DNA of 64,000 bases from Pterobdella sp. o SKG-2022 (lineage: Eukaryota > Annelida > Clitellata > Hirudinida > Piscicolidae). The notes beneath the pieces were generated by a model. That model saw nothing but the letters and a program-made list of their open reading frames with translations, made no database searches and was not told the origin of the DNA. Within the stretch, counting starts at the first letter, position 1. Each line of letters starts with the position of its first letter. The position numbers and the translations under genes were made by a program. The stretch covers positions 21,470,589 to 21,534,588 of the forward strand of contig OZ038320.1 of NCBI GenBank assembly GCA_964035795.1. Reading direction: 5' to 3'. Positions 42,823 to 53,871 of the stretch are shown here, piece after piece.

Positions 42823-45800
42823 TCACACCAGATCGTGCACTGAAATATTATTAAAATTAAATTGAATACTCATATTTTGTCAGTATAATATTTATAATAA
42901 AAATTGGCATAAAATAAGTGGTAAGTGATAATAGAATGCTGACCATTCATAGGCATCTCATCGATCTGGGTACTGTAGTACTGTTCAATGTCCCTCAGGA
43001 TTCTGATGTCGTCACTTTTAACAAAATTCACAGCCACTCCTTTACGACCAAACCTACCAGAACGACCAATCCTGTTGTATCACGTAATATTACGAAGTTT
43101 AATACTAATTTTGTTGGGCCATTAGCACCCTAAGAAAACTTTCGCAACAATATAGACTCCCTTCTAAAGTATGATAGAATTTTATTCAAAACTTTTATAT
43201 AATACAATTTATATAATCAAAAAAACTTAACCCTATGAGTTATGTCATATCTCAAAATTAAATATATTCAAGAAATCTCACTGTTTCAAAAATTTAAAAC
43301 TACCGCAAAACCCAATGAAACTATTTAAAAAAAATTAAAATTAAATCATATATCAATCAACACGCATTTGAATAGTCTCAAAACTTGAATATAAGCCTAT
43401 ACATCTTGATGACAACCGTATGAATATAATTTTGAAAAAATTCAATGTTTTAATTTTTCATTTAAACAAATGACACGATATATTGGTATTATAAAAAAAA
43501 ATTAAAGTTGATATAAACATTCCCCTGACTGTTAGTAGAACACCCGATGTGAAAATAAATGAAAGTATTTAAAATATGCAATAGATTTGAGCAAAAAGCT
43601 GTAACACACCTGTGGATGTAGAGCTCACGGTTGTTGGGCAGATCATAGTTGATCACCAAACTCACTTGTTGCACATCAATGCCTCTAGCCCACACATCAG
43701 TTGTTATCAACACTCGACTACAAACAAAATTGAGTTAATTTGTATTCTTATAGCATGTGAAAGTTGAATAAAGTTGAAATCAAACCAAAGAATCTAAAAA
43801 CAAAGCATAAATACTTTCCTGACTGAGTGCCCTTGATACCAATATTAAGTGAGTAAGAAATAAAAAAAACACACCTTCCTCCAGTTCTGAACTCCGTCAT
43901 AATGGCCTCCCTCTCCTTCTGAGGCATGTCTCCATGCATGCTTGACACTGTGAAGTTGCTCTCACGCATCTTCTCAGTCAGCCAATCCACCTTGAAATTA
44001 ATGTAAAAATAAATAACATTGGAAAAAATTTTAATAATTTGAATATTGTATTAAGCACCTTTCTTTTTGTGTTGCAAAAGATGACAGCTTGAGTGATGGT
44101 GAGGGTGTCATATAAATCACACAGTGTGTCAAACTTCCACTCCTCCCTCTCCACAGCCACAAAGAACTGCTTCAGTCCCTCCAATGTCAACTCATCACTT
44201 AAAGATGGTGTGAAACATTAGCAATGTCGCTTGGAAATACTTTTAGGTATGAAAATAAAGCAAAATATCTTTTGCTCAATCTAATTATTTGCAGTTAAGA
44301 CCTTGAAATCTATTATGCATAAATATAGTTCGACCAATTGGTCTCTGTAACTTAATAAACTGTGCATATTATGCCTAATCATCATCAATGTATAGAATTT
44401 TTAGACTTGGACAGCTTACCTAAGCTGATGAAAGTGATTTCCCAGATTAAGTTATATTATTAAACAAAATTCCTTTTATAGCCAAATTTTCCTTCCTAAT
44501 TTTTCTGAAAAAGTCTGAGATTGTCTCTACATTCATAATGATTTACGTAAACCATATATATAAATTATTTATATTAGATTATACTGCTGTAGGTGACCGT
44601 GTTACTTTTAAATTTAATACAAGAGCATCACACTTTCTAGACATTTGATGCTGTATATTCAGCCACACAAACTAATTATACTATAGTATAAACATAAACT
44701 TATAAACCAACCGTTTAACGAGTATACGGATGGGATCTGTCATGAAATTTGATGTCATCTCAAGGATTTCATGAGGGAGAGTGGCAGACAAAAGGACTAC
44801 TTGGGTGGCAGGAGGAAGGTATCTATACACATCATAAATCTGCTCCTTGAAACCTTGGTGTAATATGTTAACAGTTGCATCATTTCAAAAAAGAATGATA
44901 ATAAGTATATGTTAAAAAGCTTTTTTTTAATAAAATTATATTAGATTGATTGTGTTTTTCCAATTCAATAAATGTAAATTTTTTCTTATGAAATCAATTT
45001 TTATAGAACTTCAAAATATTTTCCACAATTATGTTAATGGATAATAAATAACTATCAAACCTTTGTTGAGCATTTCATCAGCTTCATCAAGTACCAGCAT
45101 CTTAATAGCCCTTGTTCTCAAATTCCTTCTTTTAATCATATCTGAAATTTTATCATTTTTATAAAGAAATAAATTATGCCAAAATACAAAATAGTTTATC
45201 TATCTATTTTGGTATAAATTGATTCCAATATATTAGTAACATAATACAAAATTATTTACCGAAAACTCGACCAGGGGTTCCAGATACAATGTGTTGTCCA
45301 TAGTCTAACTTACGTATATCTTCCCCAACATTAGTTCCTCCAATGCAAGCATGGCATTGTATACTCATATAATCTCCCAAAGCCAACAAAACCTTCATAA
45401 TTTTTTTTTACTGAATTTATCTAATTTAAAAATTTTTAAATCAACCTTTTGAATTTGTTGAGCCAGTTCTCTAGTTGGAGAAAGAACAAGAGCCTGTGTT
45501 TCTCTTATTGTTGTATCTATGTTTTGCAAAATGGAAATGGAAAATGTAGCCGTTTTTCCTGTTCCAGATTGAGCCCTGTGATATTTTTGAAAAGATATAA
45601 AAAAAGTCCTTTAAACATATAAAATACTTGAAAAATAGCTTACTGAGCAATAACATCTCTTCCTTTAACTATTGGTTTTATAGCTCTTTGCTGGATCGCC
45701 GACGGTTTTTCAAAACCTTCACAAAAGTTTTGAATTTGAAAAAATTTTTTTTGTAAATGTAATTTTTGAACTAAAACTTCGAATATATTTGAAAAACAAA

Positions 45801-45940
45801 CCATAGGCGTAAATCCCTCTAATAAGATCTTCACGCAAGCCCATGACATCAAATGTCGGTAAAACTTCAACATCCTCTGATGTTTCAAACTCTTTATTAG
45901 ATAAATCTTCTAAAAGTTGGCTTTTTTTCCTATCGGCCAT
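42823..45940 (-). CDS. EIF4A3: EIF4A3 DEAD-box helicase, 11 exons, 401 aa, complete
   Basis: Exons in transcript order: 45940-45802, 45716-45644, 45575-45446, 45392-45260, 45141-45061, 44853-44712, 44197-44059, 43990-43875, 43717-43610, 43071-42944, 42839-42823 (17 nt); 1206 nt in frame. All helicase motifs are present: [12 protein letters not shown] (Q), AQSGTGKT (I), PTRELA (Ia), VLDEADEM (II), SATLP (III), ARGID (V), [13 protein letters not shown] (VI), ending [27 protein letters not shown] and YSTQIDEMP identify it as EIF4A3 rather than EIF4A1/2. EIF4A3 clamps spliced mRNA in the exon junction complex and acts in splicing and nonsense-mediated decay. Of the tandem pair this copy is the closer to the family norm. 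Confidence 0.96.
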
Positions 45941-46540
45941 TTTTGCGTTTCAATAGAACGATAATAAAAGAATATTATGGAAAAGACTTTCTATGCTATG
46001 ATGCGTTTTACATTAAATATTCAAATTGGAAAAAATTAATATACACTAACTCACCTAATAGCAAAATTTCTATTTAATAACTAGTTTTAGTTCCAAATCA
46101 ATTAGACAACACGTTTTGGTTTATAATTTTTCTATTTTTGAAACGAATACATGAAGATTTGAATACATGAGTTTTAACCTAATTGTTCAATAATAATTTT
46201 AAAATCTTCAACTTAGAGAATTGTTTCACATATTAATAAAATTTAGTATACAAGAATATTTGATTGGCGTAAAGTAGACATTTGTTCACTTATATTAAAT
46301 ATATATAATTAAATGTTTTGAGACATTATAATCATGAAATGTACCATAAAAACAACATTTAAATAGGCTGAAGTTTTGATATGGTGAGCTTAAAACCGGA
46401 ATTAGTTATGAAAGTTTTCAACGTGTATGAAAGAATTTTTTATTTTTAATCTGTTTAATATATGTACATAAATGTCCCTGAAAAGTTAATTACAATCTTT
46501 GAAGGCGTCACTCGATTTCTTAACTTCCAAAATGATTTCC
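45941..46540. other. Intergenic spacer between the two EIF4A3 genes
   Basis: It is about 600 bp, AT-rich, and must hold the promoter of the downstream copy and the 3' end of the upstream copy. No repeat boundary explaining the duplication is seen. Confidence 0.5.
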
Positions 46541-49500
46541 TTATATGTAGTCTCCAACTGGAAATAATTGAAAAAGATACATTAAATGTTTCAATTAATT
46601 TAATTGAAATAAATTTTTTAACGTTACCGTTCATTGGCATTTCCGGAATAGTGATGCCATAATGCTTTTCAAGTTGACTTAGCTTCTTCATCTCATTATC
46701 TTTTATAAGATTTACAGCAACTCCTTTTCTGCCAAACCTTCCCGTACGTCCGATTCTTCATTATTAATATTTATGTTAATTATAAAACTTCAACAATTTA
46801 ATAGAATAATTCCATTTATAGTTCCTTTTTCTTTCAAAAAAGAACCCACATACTTACACCAACTATATAGAACTGAAAACACATGATAACAAACCTATGT
46901 AGATAGACTTCCTTGTCCTTGGGTATATCATAATTGACAACGAGGGTCACTTGTTGCACATCAATGCCCCTTGACCACACGTCAGTTGTGATCAACACTC
47001 GACTGATGTTGAAACCTTTATTTTGAATGCACTCAATTATCTAAGCTACGAAAATTATTACATATGAATTATAACATAGTAAAATGTAACCAACTAGTTG
47101 TGAAATCGCTATAAAAATTGAAATGGTAAAATGACTTTGATACAATATAACTAGCGCTTTTGAAGATCATTTCGAAGTGTCATAGATCGAATATAAAACA
47201 TCAGTATAACTCATAAGTTACCTTCCTCCTGTTCTAAACTTCCCCATGATTTCTTCCCTCTCCTTCTGAGGCATGTCTCCATGCATGCTTGACACTGTGA
47301 AGTTGCTCTCACGCATCTTTTCAGTCAGCCAATCCACCTTGTGGTAATTGCTATTGAAAGAGATAAGACTTAACTTATGGAAAAAATATATTTAATATAC
47401 ATATGATGTAAAAATATCAGCCCAAGTTGATTGTTAAAAGTACCAGAAATTTAAATTGTTTGAATAAAAATAACAACGAATTTCAATATAATTGAAAAAT
47501 TAACAAATATTTTTTGATCATTTATTGTTAATAGTTACAATTAAACAAAATAAAACAAGAAATATGGAGACAAAAACTTTTTTCTTGGTATTGCAGAATA
47601 TGACAGCTTGCAGTATGGGAATGATGTTGTACAAGTCACACAACGTGTCAAACTTCCAATCCTCCTTCTCAACTTTAATGTGAAATTGTTTGAGTCCCTT
47701 GAGAGTCAGCTCATCTCTGTATTAATGATGTAATTGGCAAAATCATTTTAATTTAACTTCTATTTGAACTTTGCTGAAATTTATTTATTTGTAACTATTC
47801 TCAATAGCCTGATAACCCGGGTGATATTAGTCATAAATTGATTTTGAAACAATTAGGATTATTAATATGAATAAACTAAGGTTATACAAAATTAAGATTT
47901 ATTTATAAATTTGATTTATCTATCAAAAAATTAACATATATCTTGTCATATATATGGCATGAAATACGACAATCTCTTTAATTTCTGATGCTTTAAAAAT
48001 AATTGCCAAAAATTTTACAATTGAAAAATGCAATGGAAAAATCTCATAGACAATTTTAAGTTTATTTTTAACCAAAAATTTCCTAGAACAAATTAATTTT
48101 GAATTTGGCCTGATTTTAAATTCAAAATTCTAGCCAATACTTTTTTTTAGACTTAATATTTAATTTCTCATAGTTTTTGAAGTCAGCTATATTTCGGTAC
48201 TAAAATTTTTTAGTGATTCATATTTGCCGTTTTATAATCCCAACAGATTTAATAATAAATAATCATCATATATATTATCAAAATATCCTTAATGTTACTT
48301 CTTAACAAGCACTTGAATAGGTTCAGTCATGAATGAAGAAGTCATCTGAAGAACATCATCAGGGAGTGTGGCAGAGACCAAGACTACTTGCACCTCTCGT
48401 GGCATGCACATGAACACTCCATATATCTGCTCCTTGAAACCTTCCAAGTATTTGATGGAGCATCATGAAGGCGTACATGATTTTAATTTAAATAAATTAA
48501 TTTATTAATATGAACAAGTGTGGAAACTCAAAAAATTTATTTGATTTATTTGGCTAATGAACTTCAGTGATATTTTATAAAAAATAAATTATATTTATAG
48601 AAACATCTCAAGTAACTTTTAAGTAAGTTTCTCTGTTTTAAAACCTGAAAAGAATGTAGATCCATAAAATTTAAATTTTTAACTGAAAGATCCATTAATA
48701 CTACTTATAGATCCATTAATAATACTTACATCTTTGATATTAGTATCATATTATATATTATAGCCAGCATCTTTCCCTTTTAAGAATCACTGATCTTCTC
48801 CATGACCTTACCTTCTCTCTCCATTTAACCCTCATATATGTATCATCAAACAGTAGCCAAAGTCTACCTCAAAGGTTTTAAATGATTCTTTTTAAAGTTA
48901 ATCCTAGCCTTTTCCTTCTTCTACGTCATCCAACTTCAAAACTTCCCATTTGTTTCACACAAACATCTTTTTTTCTCAAAACATGACCCAGTCATCTCAA
49001 GTTTCTTTTTCTTAAAATTCCAACAACAGTATTTTCTAAGCCCAATCTACACATCAATCCCTTTGTGCTCATCCTATTAGCCTGCTGAACATTATTTGAA
49101 AAATCTGATTTCTTGCTTTTCTCAAAAAATTCTTTTTGACAAATCTTTCCACCCAAGTTTCTAGGCCATGTGATGACAAGTCTCATACATAACTTTATAA
49201 CTTAAAGCTTTAATACTCCATGTATGTCTTTTACCACAACACAAAAGACACATTATCAAATCCCTCTTAGCCAGTCTTATCTTCGTGGAGCAGCTAGTTC
49301 ATTTTCTCCTTCAGCATTCATATTTTTGCTCAGATAATAAAAATTTTCTACCCCTTCCAACTCACTCAAAGAACCATTTACCTCATTTTGGTTTTTTAGC
49401 AAAACACCATTAAATATAAATAATTAATTAAATACAATAAAAAACCTTGATTAAGCATTTCATCAGCTTCATCTAAAACTAATGTCTTAACTCCTTTTGC

Positions 49501-50410
49501 GTCTAAATGTCCTCTTTTAATGAGGTCTGTAAAAAAATGATTTATATATGAAAAGTTATATGAAAATGGAATTATAAATTAATTGGTTCACTGAATCAAG
49601 ACTACCATAGACTCTTCCAGGAGTGCCTGAAACAATGTGTTGGCCTTGCTTCATTCTTTTGATATCCTGAGCCACATTAGTACCTCCTATGCAAGCATAT
49701 GTCTGTGCATTCATAAACTGACCTAGTGCTTGGAATACCTTTCATTGAAAATTTTAGATTGTTTTAATATGGTATACAAAGTTTTTGTAAACCACAAATA
49801 ACTAATGGATGCTTATCATGAAAATTTAATATATATCATTAATCCCTTAAATTGTGAAACACTATAAAACAAATTCTTAGAATTTTCCATTTATAACTTA
49901 ATAAAAACACAAAGCAAAATTACTAATATAAAATAAGAAGTAAGAAAACTTTTTGTATTTGTTGTGCAAGTTCTCTTGTTGGAGATAAAACTATTGCTTG
50001 AATTTTTTTTCTGTTTGCTTCAATATTTTGTAAAATAGCAATAGAAAAAGTGGCTGTTTTTCCAGTGCCAGATTGGGCCCTATTTTTAATGAAACAAAAA
50101 AACACAAAAAATGAATAAATTATTTGAATAACAAACTAACTGTGCAATAACATCTCTTCCTTTTATTATTGGTTTTATTGCTTTTTGTTGAATTGCAGAG
50201 GGTTTTTCAAAACCTGTAGGTATTAAAAAACTTTAAAATATACTTTTGCATTAAACAATCATAATAATTACCATATTCAAATACTCCTCTCATCAAATCT
50301 TCTTTTAAACCCATTATTTCAAATTTTTTAATTGTTTCTACTTTTTCTTCACTAGAGATTTTCAGTCCTTTTGAATCTTCAAGTAACGTCTTATTTCCTT
50401 TAAACTCCAT
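46541..50410 (-). CDS. Diverged tandem EIF4A3 paralogue, 11 exons, 401 aa
   Basis: Exons in transcript order: 50410-50272, 50213-50141, 50079-49950, 49738-49606, 49526-49446, 48440-48299, 47716-47578, 47337-47222, 47002-46895, 46755-46628, 46557-46541. Each exon has the same length as in the neighbouring EIF4A3, so the pair arose by DNA duplication with introns. Motifs are intact ([40 protein letters not shown]) and it ends MPMNVGDYI. Changed positions include [10 protein letters not shown] for [19 protein letters not shown] for LYDTLTITQ, and SRGID for ARGID. It looks functional and under constraint. Whether it still joins the exon junction complex is unknown. The first 82 nt of exon 8 are almost identical to the other copy. 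It shares a short upstream region with the divergent gene at 50870. Confidence 0.93.
48780..49390 (-). mobile_element. LINE reverse transcriptase C-terminal remnant in paralogue intron
   Basis: On the minus strand: [14 protein letters not shown] (like LExVxEFxYLGS), then [13 protein letters not shown], then [15 protein letters not shown] followed in another frame by [10 protein letters not shown]. This is the thumb-to-end part of a LINE RT, broken by stops, within the 48441-49445 intron. Confidence 0.6.
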
Positions 50411-50869
50411 TTTCAAATTTATTTTTAATAAAATTCAACAAAATAAGTAAGAGATTTCTAAAAAAAGTTCTTTAACATACTTTCACAGTTTTGCACATAA
50501 AAGTAAATCTAAAGAAAAATGAGAAAACATAGAACTAGTATTCAGTAAAAGTTTACACAAAAACTATATTCAATAATTATTTTATAAATAAATGAACTAA
50601 AAAAACATTTTAAAATCATGTTTAAAATCAATACCAATGTGATCAAATCAATTAATGAAAATATATTATAAAATATAAAATACAATAATAATGACGAGGT
50701 TACTATAGACGTTGTTTATAAACTTATTTAGTTCGTTATTCTTTGAAAAGTTTTTTAATATCTTATTACACGTGAAAAAAAAATATATAGTTAAATGCTG
50801 CTAAAATGTCATTATAAAGAGATATTTTTCAAAATAATTTGCTTTTTCATTGGAGGATTCAAAGATTAA
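50411..50869. promoter_or_regulatory. Divergent promoter region by position
   Basis: A 459-bp AT-rich spacer lies between the start codons of two genes transcribed away from each other. No specific element can be named. The role is inferred from layout only. Confidence 0.45.
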
Positions 50870-52147
50870 ATGTCGAAATTTAGCTCTGATGATAAAAATA
50901 GAGAGTATTTGGAAGACGAATATGTAGAAGATGATGGAAAAGAGAAAAAAGGAGAATTTTTTAAATTAATGTTCAAATACAATCGAGAAGAATCTATATA
51001 CGATTCATCAGATAAGGATAGCAGAGAAGAGAGCGAATCTGTATTCGGCGATGAACCAAAGTACTCATTGAAAAACCCTTGTCGAAGATGTAGAAAGCTG
51101 TATAAAAAATCATTAAGCAGAAACTTTAATATTGATCTCAACCAAAATAGCAATAACAACAATAATCCTGACGATTATAATGATATTATAAGCAATACAA
51201 AACGATCTTCTGATGGAGACAGTATAGAAAATAATCTTCTGATCCAAAGTTACAAAATGAAGGATAAAAAAATTTCAACCAATGAAGGGCTCATGTATTT
51301 CAAAAATTTCAATGATAAAACTGATGGATCAAAATTTCTTAAAGTATCAGTAATAAAAGATGATAACAATAATAACAACTTGAAAACCAATATCGTTCCA
51401 GGAAAATTTGTCAAAAGCAGGGAAAATTTAACAAAAATTGAAAAAACCGGAACCGGTTTTGAGAAGGGAAGTTCTTTTAAAAACAAAAATGAACATAAAG
51501 ATAATGAATCAGATAGATTTGATGAGAAAAGAAAAAGCGATGATACGAAAAAAGAAAACAAATTTACCCGGCAACAGATTTTGAAAAAACAAAGCCCACA
51601 AAAACAATCGTACGTGAAACCTACAGTTAAGTTCACTTCCCCGAAAAACTTTTCAAATGCTTCACCAGATGAACCTTGTATATCAAGCGAAGATGAAACC
51701 GAAAACAATGAACATAAGCTCGAAAGAGACATCCATGAAGAGTTTCATACACCGATAGATCAAGGAAACATTGACTTTTATTCTAAACAAATTTCAAAAG
51801 GTGATAGTGCATGTAAAGAAAAAAATCAAAAGCTTTTAGAAAGCAACGCTTATTGTGCTTTAAAAGATCCAGACAGTTCTAATAATTGCCGAAAACCAAG
51901 TCAAGGAGATGCATACTTGAAACAACCTTCTAAATCCATTCTTAGTCGTTATAATAATCTTTATTCTGATTCAGATTCATTTGAAGTTTTTGGAGATTCG
52001 ATTAAGAACATAGATAATGTAACACGACATTACCACACTGATTCATACGGATTTCTATATGGATTGTCAGCTACCAAAGGCGTTATCATCGCAACTTTAA
52101 TAGCGGGATTTGCATTTATATGCATGAATGATTTGTGTCAAGAATAG
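50870..52147 (+). CDS. Unknown intronless, disordered, tail-anchored protein, 425 aa
   Basis: A single long frame from ATG to TAG without introns, unlike its neighbours. It is rich in Asp, Glu, Lys, Ser and Asn, with Asn runs (NSNNNNNPDD and DDNNNNN), and has no signal peptide. Near residue 65 is NPCRRCRKLYKKSL, and near residue 370 is YSDSDSFEVFGDS. The last 30 residues (GLSATKGVIIATLIAGFAFICMNDLCQE region) form one hydrophobic helix with a short tail, suggesting tail-anchoring with the body in the cytosol. I recognise no family. High polarity and low complexity mean fast evolution is likely. A real gene is supported by length, since the antisense frame at 51250-51732 is shorter and looks like its shadow. 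Confidence 0.75.
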   Translation: MSKFSSDDKNREYLEDEYVEDDGKEKKGEFFKLMFKYNREESIYDSSDKDSREESESVFGDEPKYSLKNPCRRCRKLYKKSLSRNFNIDLNQNSNNNNNPDDYNDIISNTKRSSDGDSIENNLLIQSYKMKDKKISTNEGLMYFKNFNDKTDGSKFLKVSVIKDDNNNNNLKTNIVPGKFVKSRENLTKIEKTGTGFEKGSSFKNKNEHKDNESDRFDEKRKSDDTKKENKFTRQQILKKQSPQKQSYVKPTVKFTSPKNFSNASPDEPCISSEDETENNEHKLERDIHEEFHTPIDQGNIDFYSKQISKGDSACKEKNQKLLESNAYCALKDPDSSNNCRKPSQGDAYLKQPSKSILSRYNNLYSDSDSFEVFGDSIKNIDNVTRHYHTDSYGFLYGLSATKGVIIATLIAGFAFICMNDLCQE

Positions 52148-53871
52148 CTCTTGATTTAAAATCTCACTCTGGTAATATTTCTTAAGTTTCATGAATTAAT
52201 TTCATTTTTATTCAGAAACAAAACTATGATTTGATCTTTAACTTTATTGTTTGAACCACTGAACTCTTCAATGGCTTTTGAAAATCTTTTTTGAGAATAT
52301 TTATTAAATTTAGGTTGAATTAAGACAAAATTATTTTTTATATATTTTAAAAAAAAGATTTTAATGCATTTGTAAAAATGAGTTAGCAACATTAATTATG
52401 TATTTAAATATTTAAAATATATATCAGAAATAATCTTTACAAAGTTTTTATTTGATACTGCATTTGGATATGATAAGATTTTGTTTGAACCTCTAAAAGC
52501 TGGTTTAGAATTCCAGGTAACGTTTCCACTAGCTGGTATTTCAATTTTGGCGGTCAGTAATTTGAAGGTGTGAAAACCTTGTGCAAAATCACAGTTTTCA
52601 AAAATGGGTGTGGCATTTTTTGTCAAATGTCGCTGAAAAATCTTTCAAACTGAAGGCTTAAAAAAACAATAGCTGGTATAGTGTGTGATAAAAAGATATA
52701 GTTGAGGTGTTTTGAATTTCAAGTAAAAATTTCATATCTTGGCGAGAGAACTTGCGCATTCGAGGCATTTCCTTCAATGTTTAATGTGATAGTTGTTATA
52801 ACAGTTTTTTTTATATAACAAAGAAATCAATAGTAAGCTAAAAATAAGTGGAGCATCTTTTATAGAAATTTTATGAAGTTGAAAGATTCTTTTTGACTAA
52901 CTTTATTTATAAATATCTAACTTTTTTAAATAATGAAACTACAAGCTCTAAAATAATCATAAGAAGTATTTGTAAATATATAGTGTTCAGTCGAATAAAT
53001 ATTTTGGTATGAACGATCTTCAAAAAATTGTTTTAAGAGAATGCTGTAAGCCATTACCTTCATGAAAGACTCGAGCACAAAAAATAGTTTAAAAATATCT
53101 TGTCCAAATGGCATAAATGAGTATAAAAGCCCCCTTAAAATTTCAAATACTCACAATATGGTATATACTAAGTAAATGATGTTTTCTATAAATTTTCACG
53201 TATATCCAAAACATTGGCAAAAATTTTAGCCTCACAAAAAATTTTGAATATTGAAAATGATAAAAACACGTCAGAACTTGAATCAATCTTTGTAAACAAT
53301 ATTCTAAAATCAACCATTTTATACATGATTACATTCAAACTTTTGAACCACCGGTTGAGATGTTTTGCTAAACAAGACATCTCAAAAACGTTTAATTTGA
53401 AACATCGTTCAAGTCTAAGATATCAATATCTATTCAGTATAGCTAAGGTTGATAATATTTTAGATGACGTTTCAAAGCTATATTTCTATTAATACTCTCA
53501 TCAAAAAAGTCATAAAAATATATAATATTTTCATATTGAAACCCGCGTGAAAGACTGTGTAAGGTTCCAAAAGGGATAGCTAGCACAAAAACGAACAACG
53601 ATTCAGATCATATGATAAGTAAACACACTTTTGAAAAATTTGAATCATCAAAGGTGAAACAGAATAACTAAAAACAAGATTCATGATACCAATTAATTTT
53701 ATACTTTCTAATGCGTTAGCTACCACTATTAGCTTACTAGGAATTTTCTTGACTAACCACATTTGTATACTGACAATCATCGACAATCAATTACTATAAT
53801 CAAAAAAGTTTTCTTTCAAATAAAACAAAAACTTATATAAATATGAATTCAAAATTGAAGTTGTGGCCATA
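52148..53871. other. AT-rich region between the tail-anchored gene and SLC26
   Basis: It contains one exon-like minus-strand frame (52396-52632). A 93-codon plus-strand frame at 53214-53492 has no recognisable features. Confidence 0.45.
52396..52632 (-). CDS. Candidate terminal exon of an unidentified gene
   Basis: The minus strand has a strong acceptor (GATTTTTCAG) directly before a 78-codon frame that ends in TAA. It reads RHLTKNATPIF, NCDFAQGFHTFKLL, IEIPASGNVTWN and FRGSNKILSYPN. The composition (aromatics, Gly, Pro, Cys) looks like folded protein rather than random AT-rich sequence. I do not recognise the family. The nearest upstream frame (MPRMRKFSRQDM, about 52780) does not join in phase, so the gene is unproven. 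Confidence 0.35.
   Translation of the reverse strand, partial: RHLTKNATPIFENCDFAQGFHTFKLLTAKIEIPASGNVTWNSKPAFRGSNKILSYPNAVSNKNFVKIISDIYFKYLNT

Noticed and set aside
51250..51732. 160-codon minus-strand frame inside the tail-anchored gene
   Set aside because: Leu/Ser/Phe-rich antisense shadow of a Lys/Glu/Asp-rich coding frame; shorter than the sense frame.
52690..52790. Minus-strand MPRMRKFSRQDM frame as the first exon joined to 52632
   Set aside because: No GT donor in the right phase to join the exon at 52632.
53214..53492. 92-codon plus-strand frame
   Set aside because: Lys/Ile/Leu-rich with no motif and no splice context; could be chance in AT-rich DNA.
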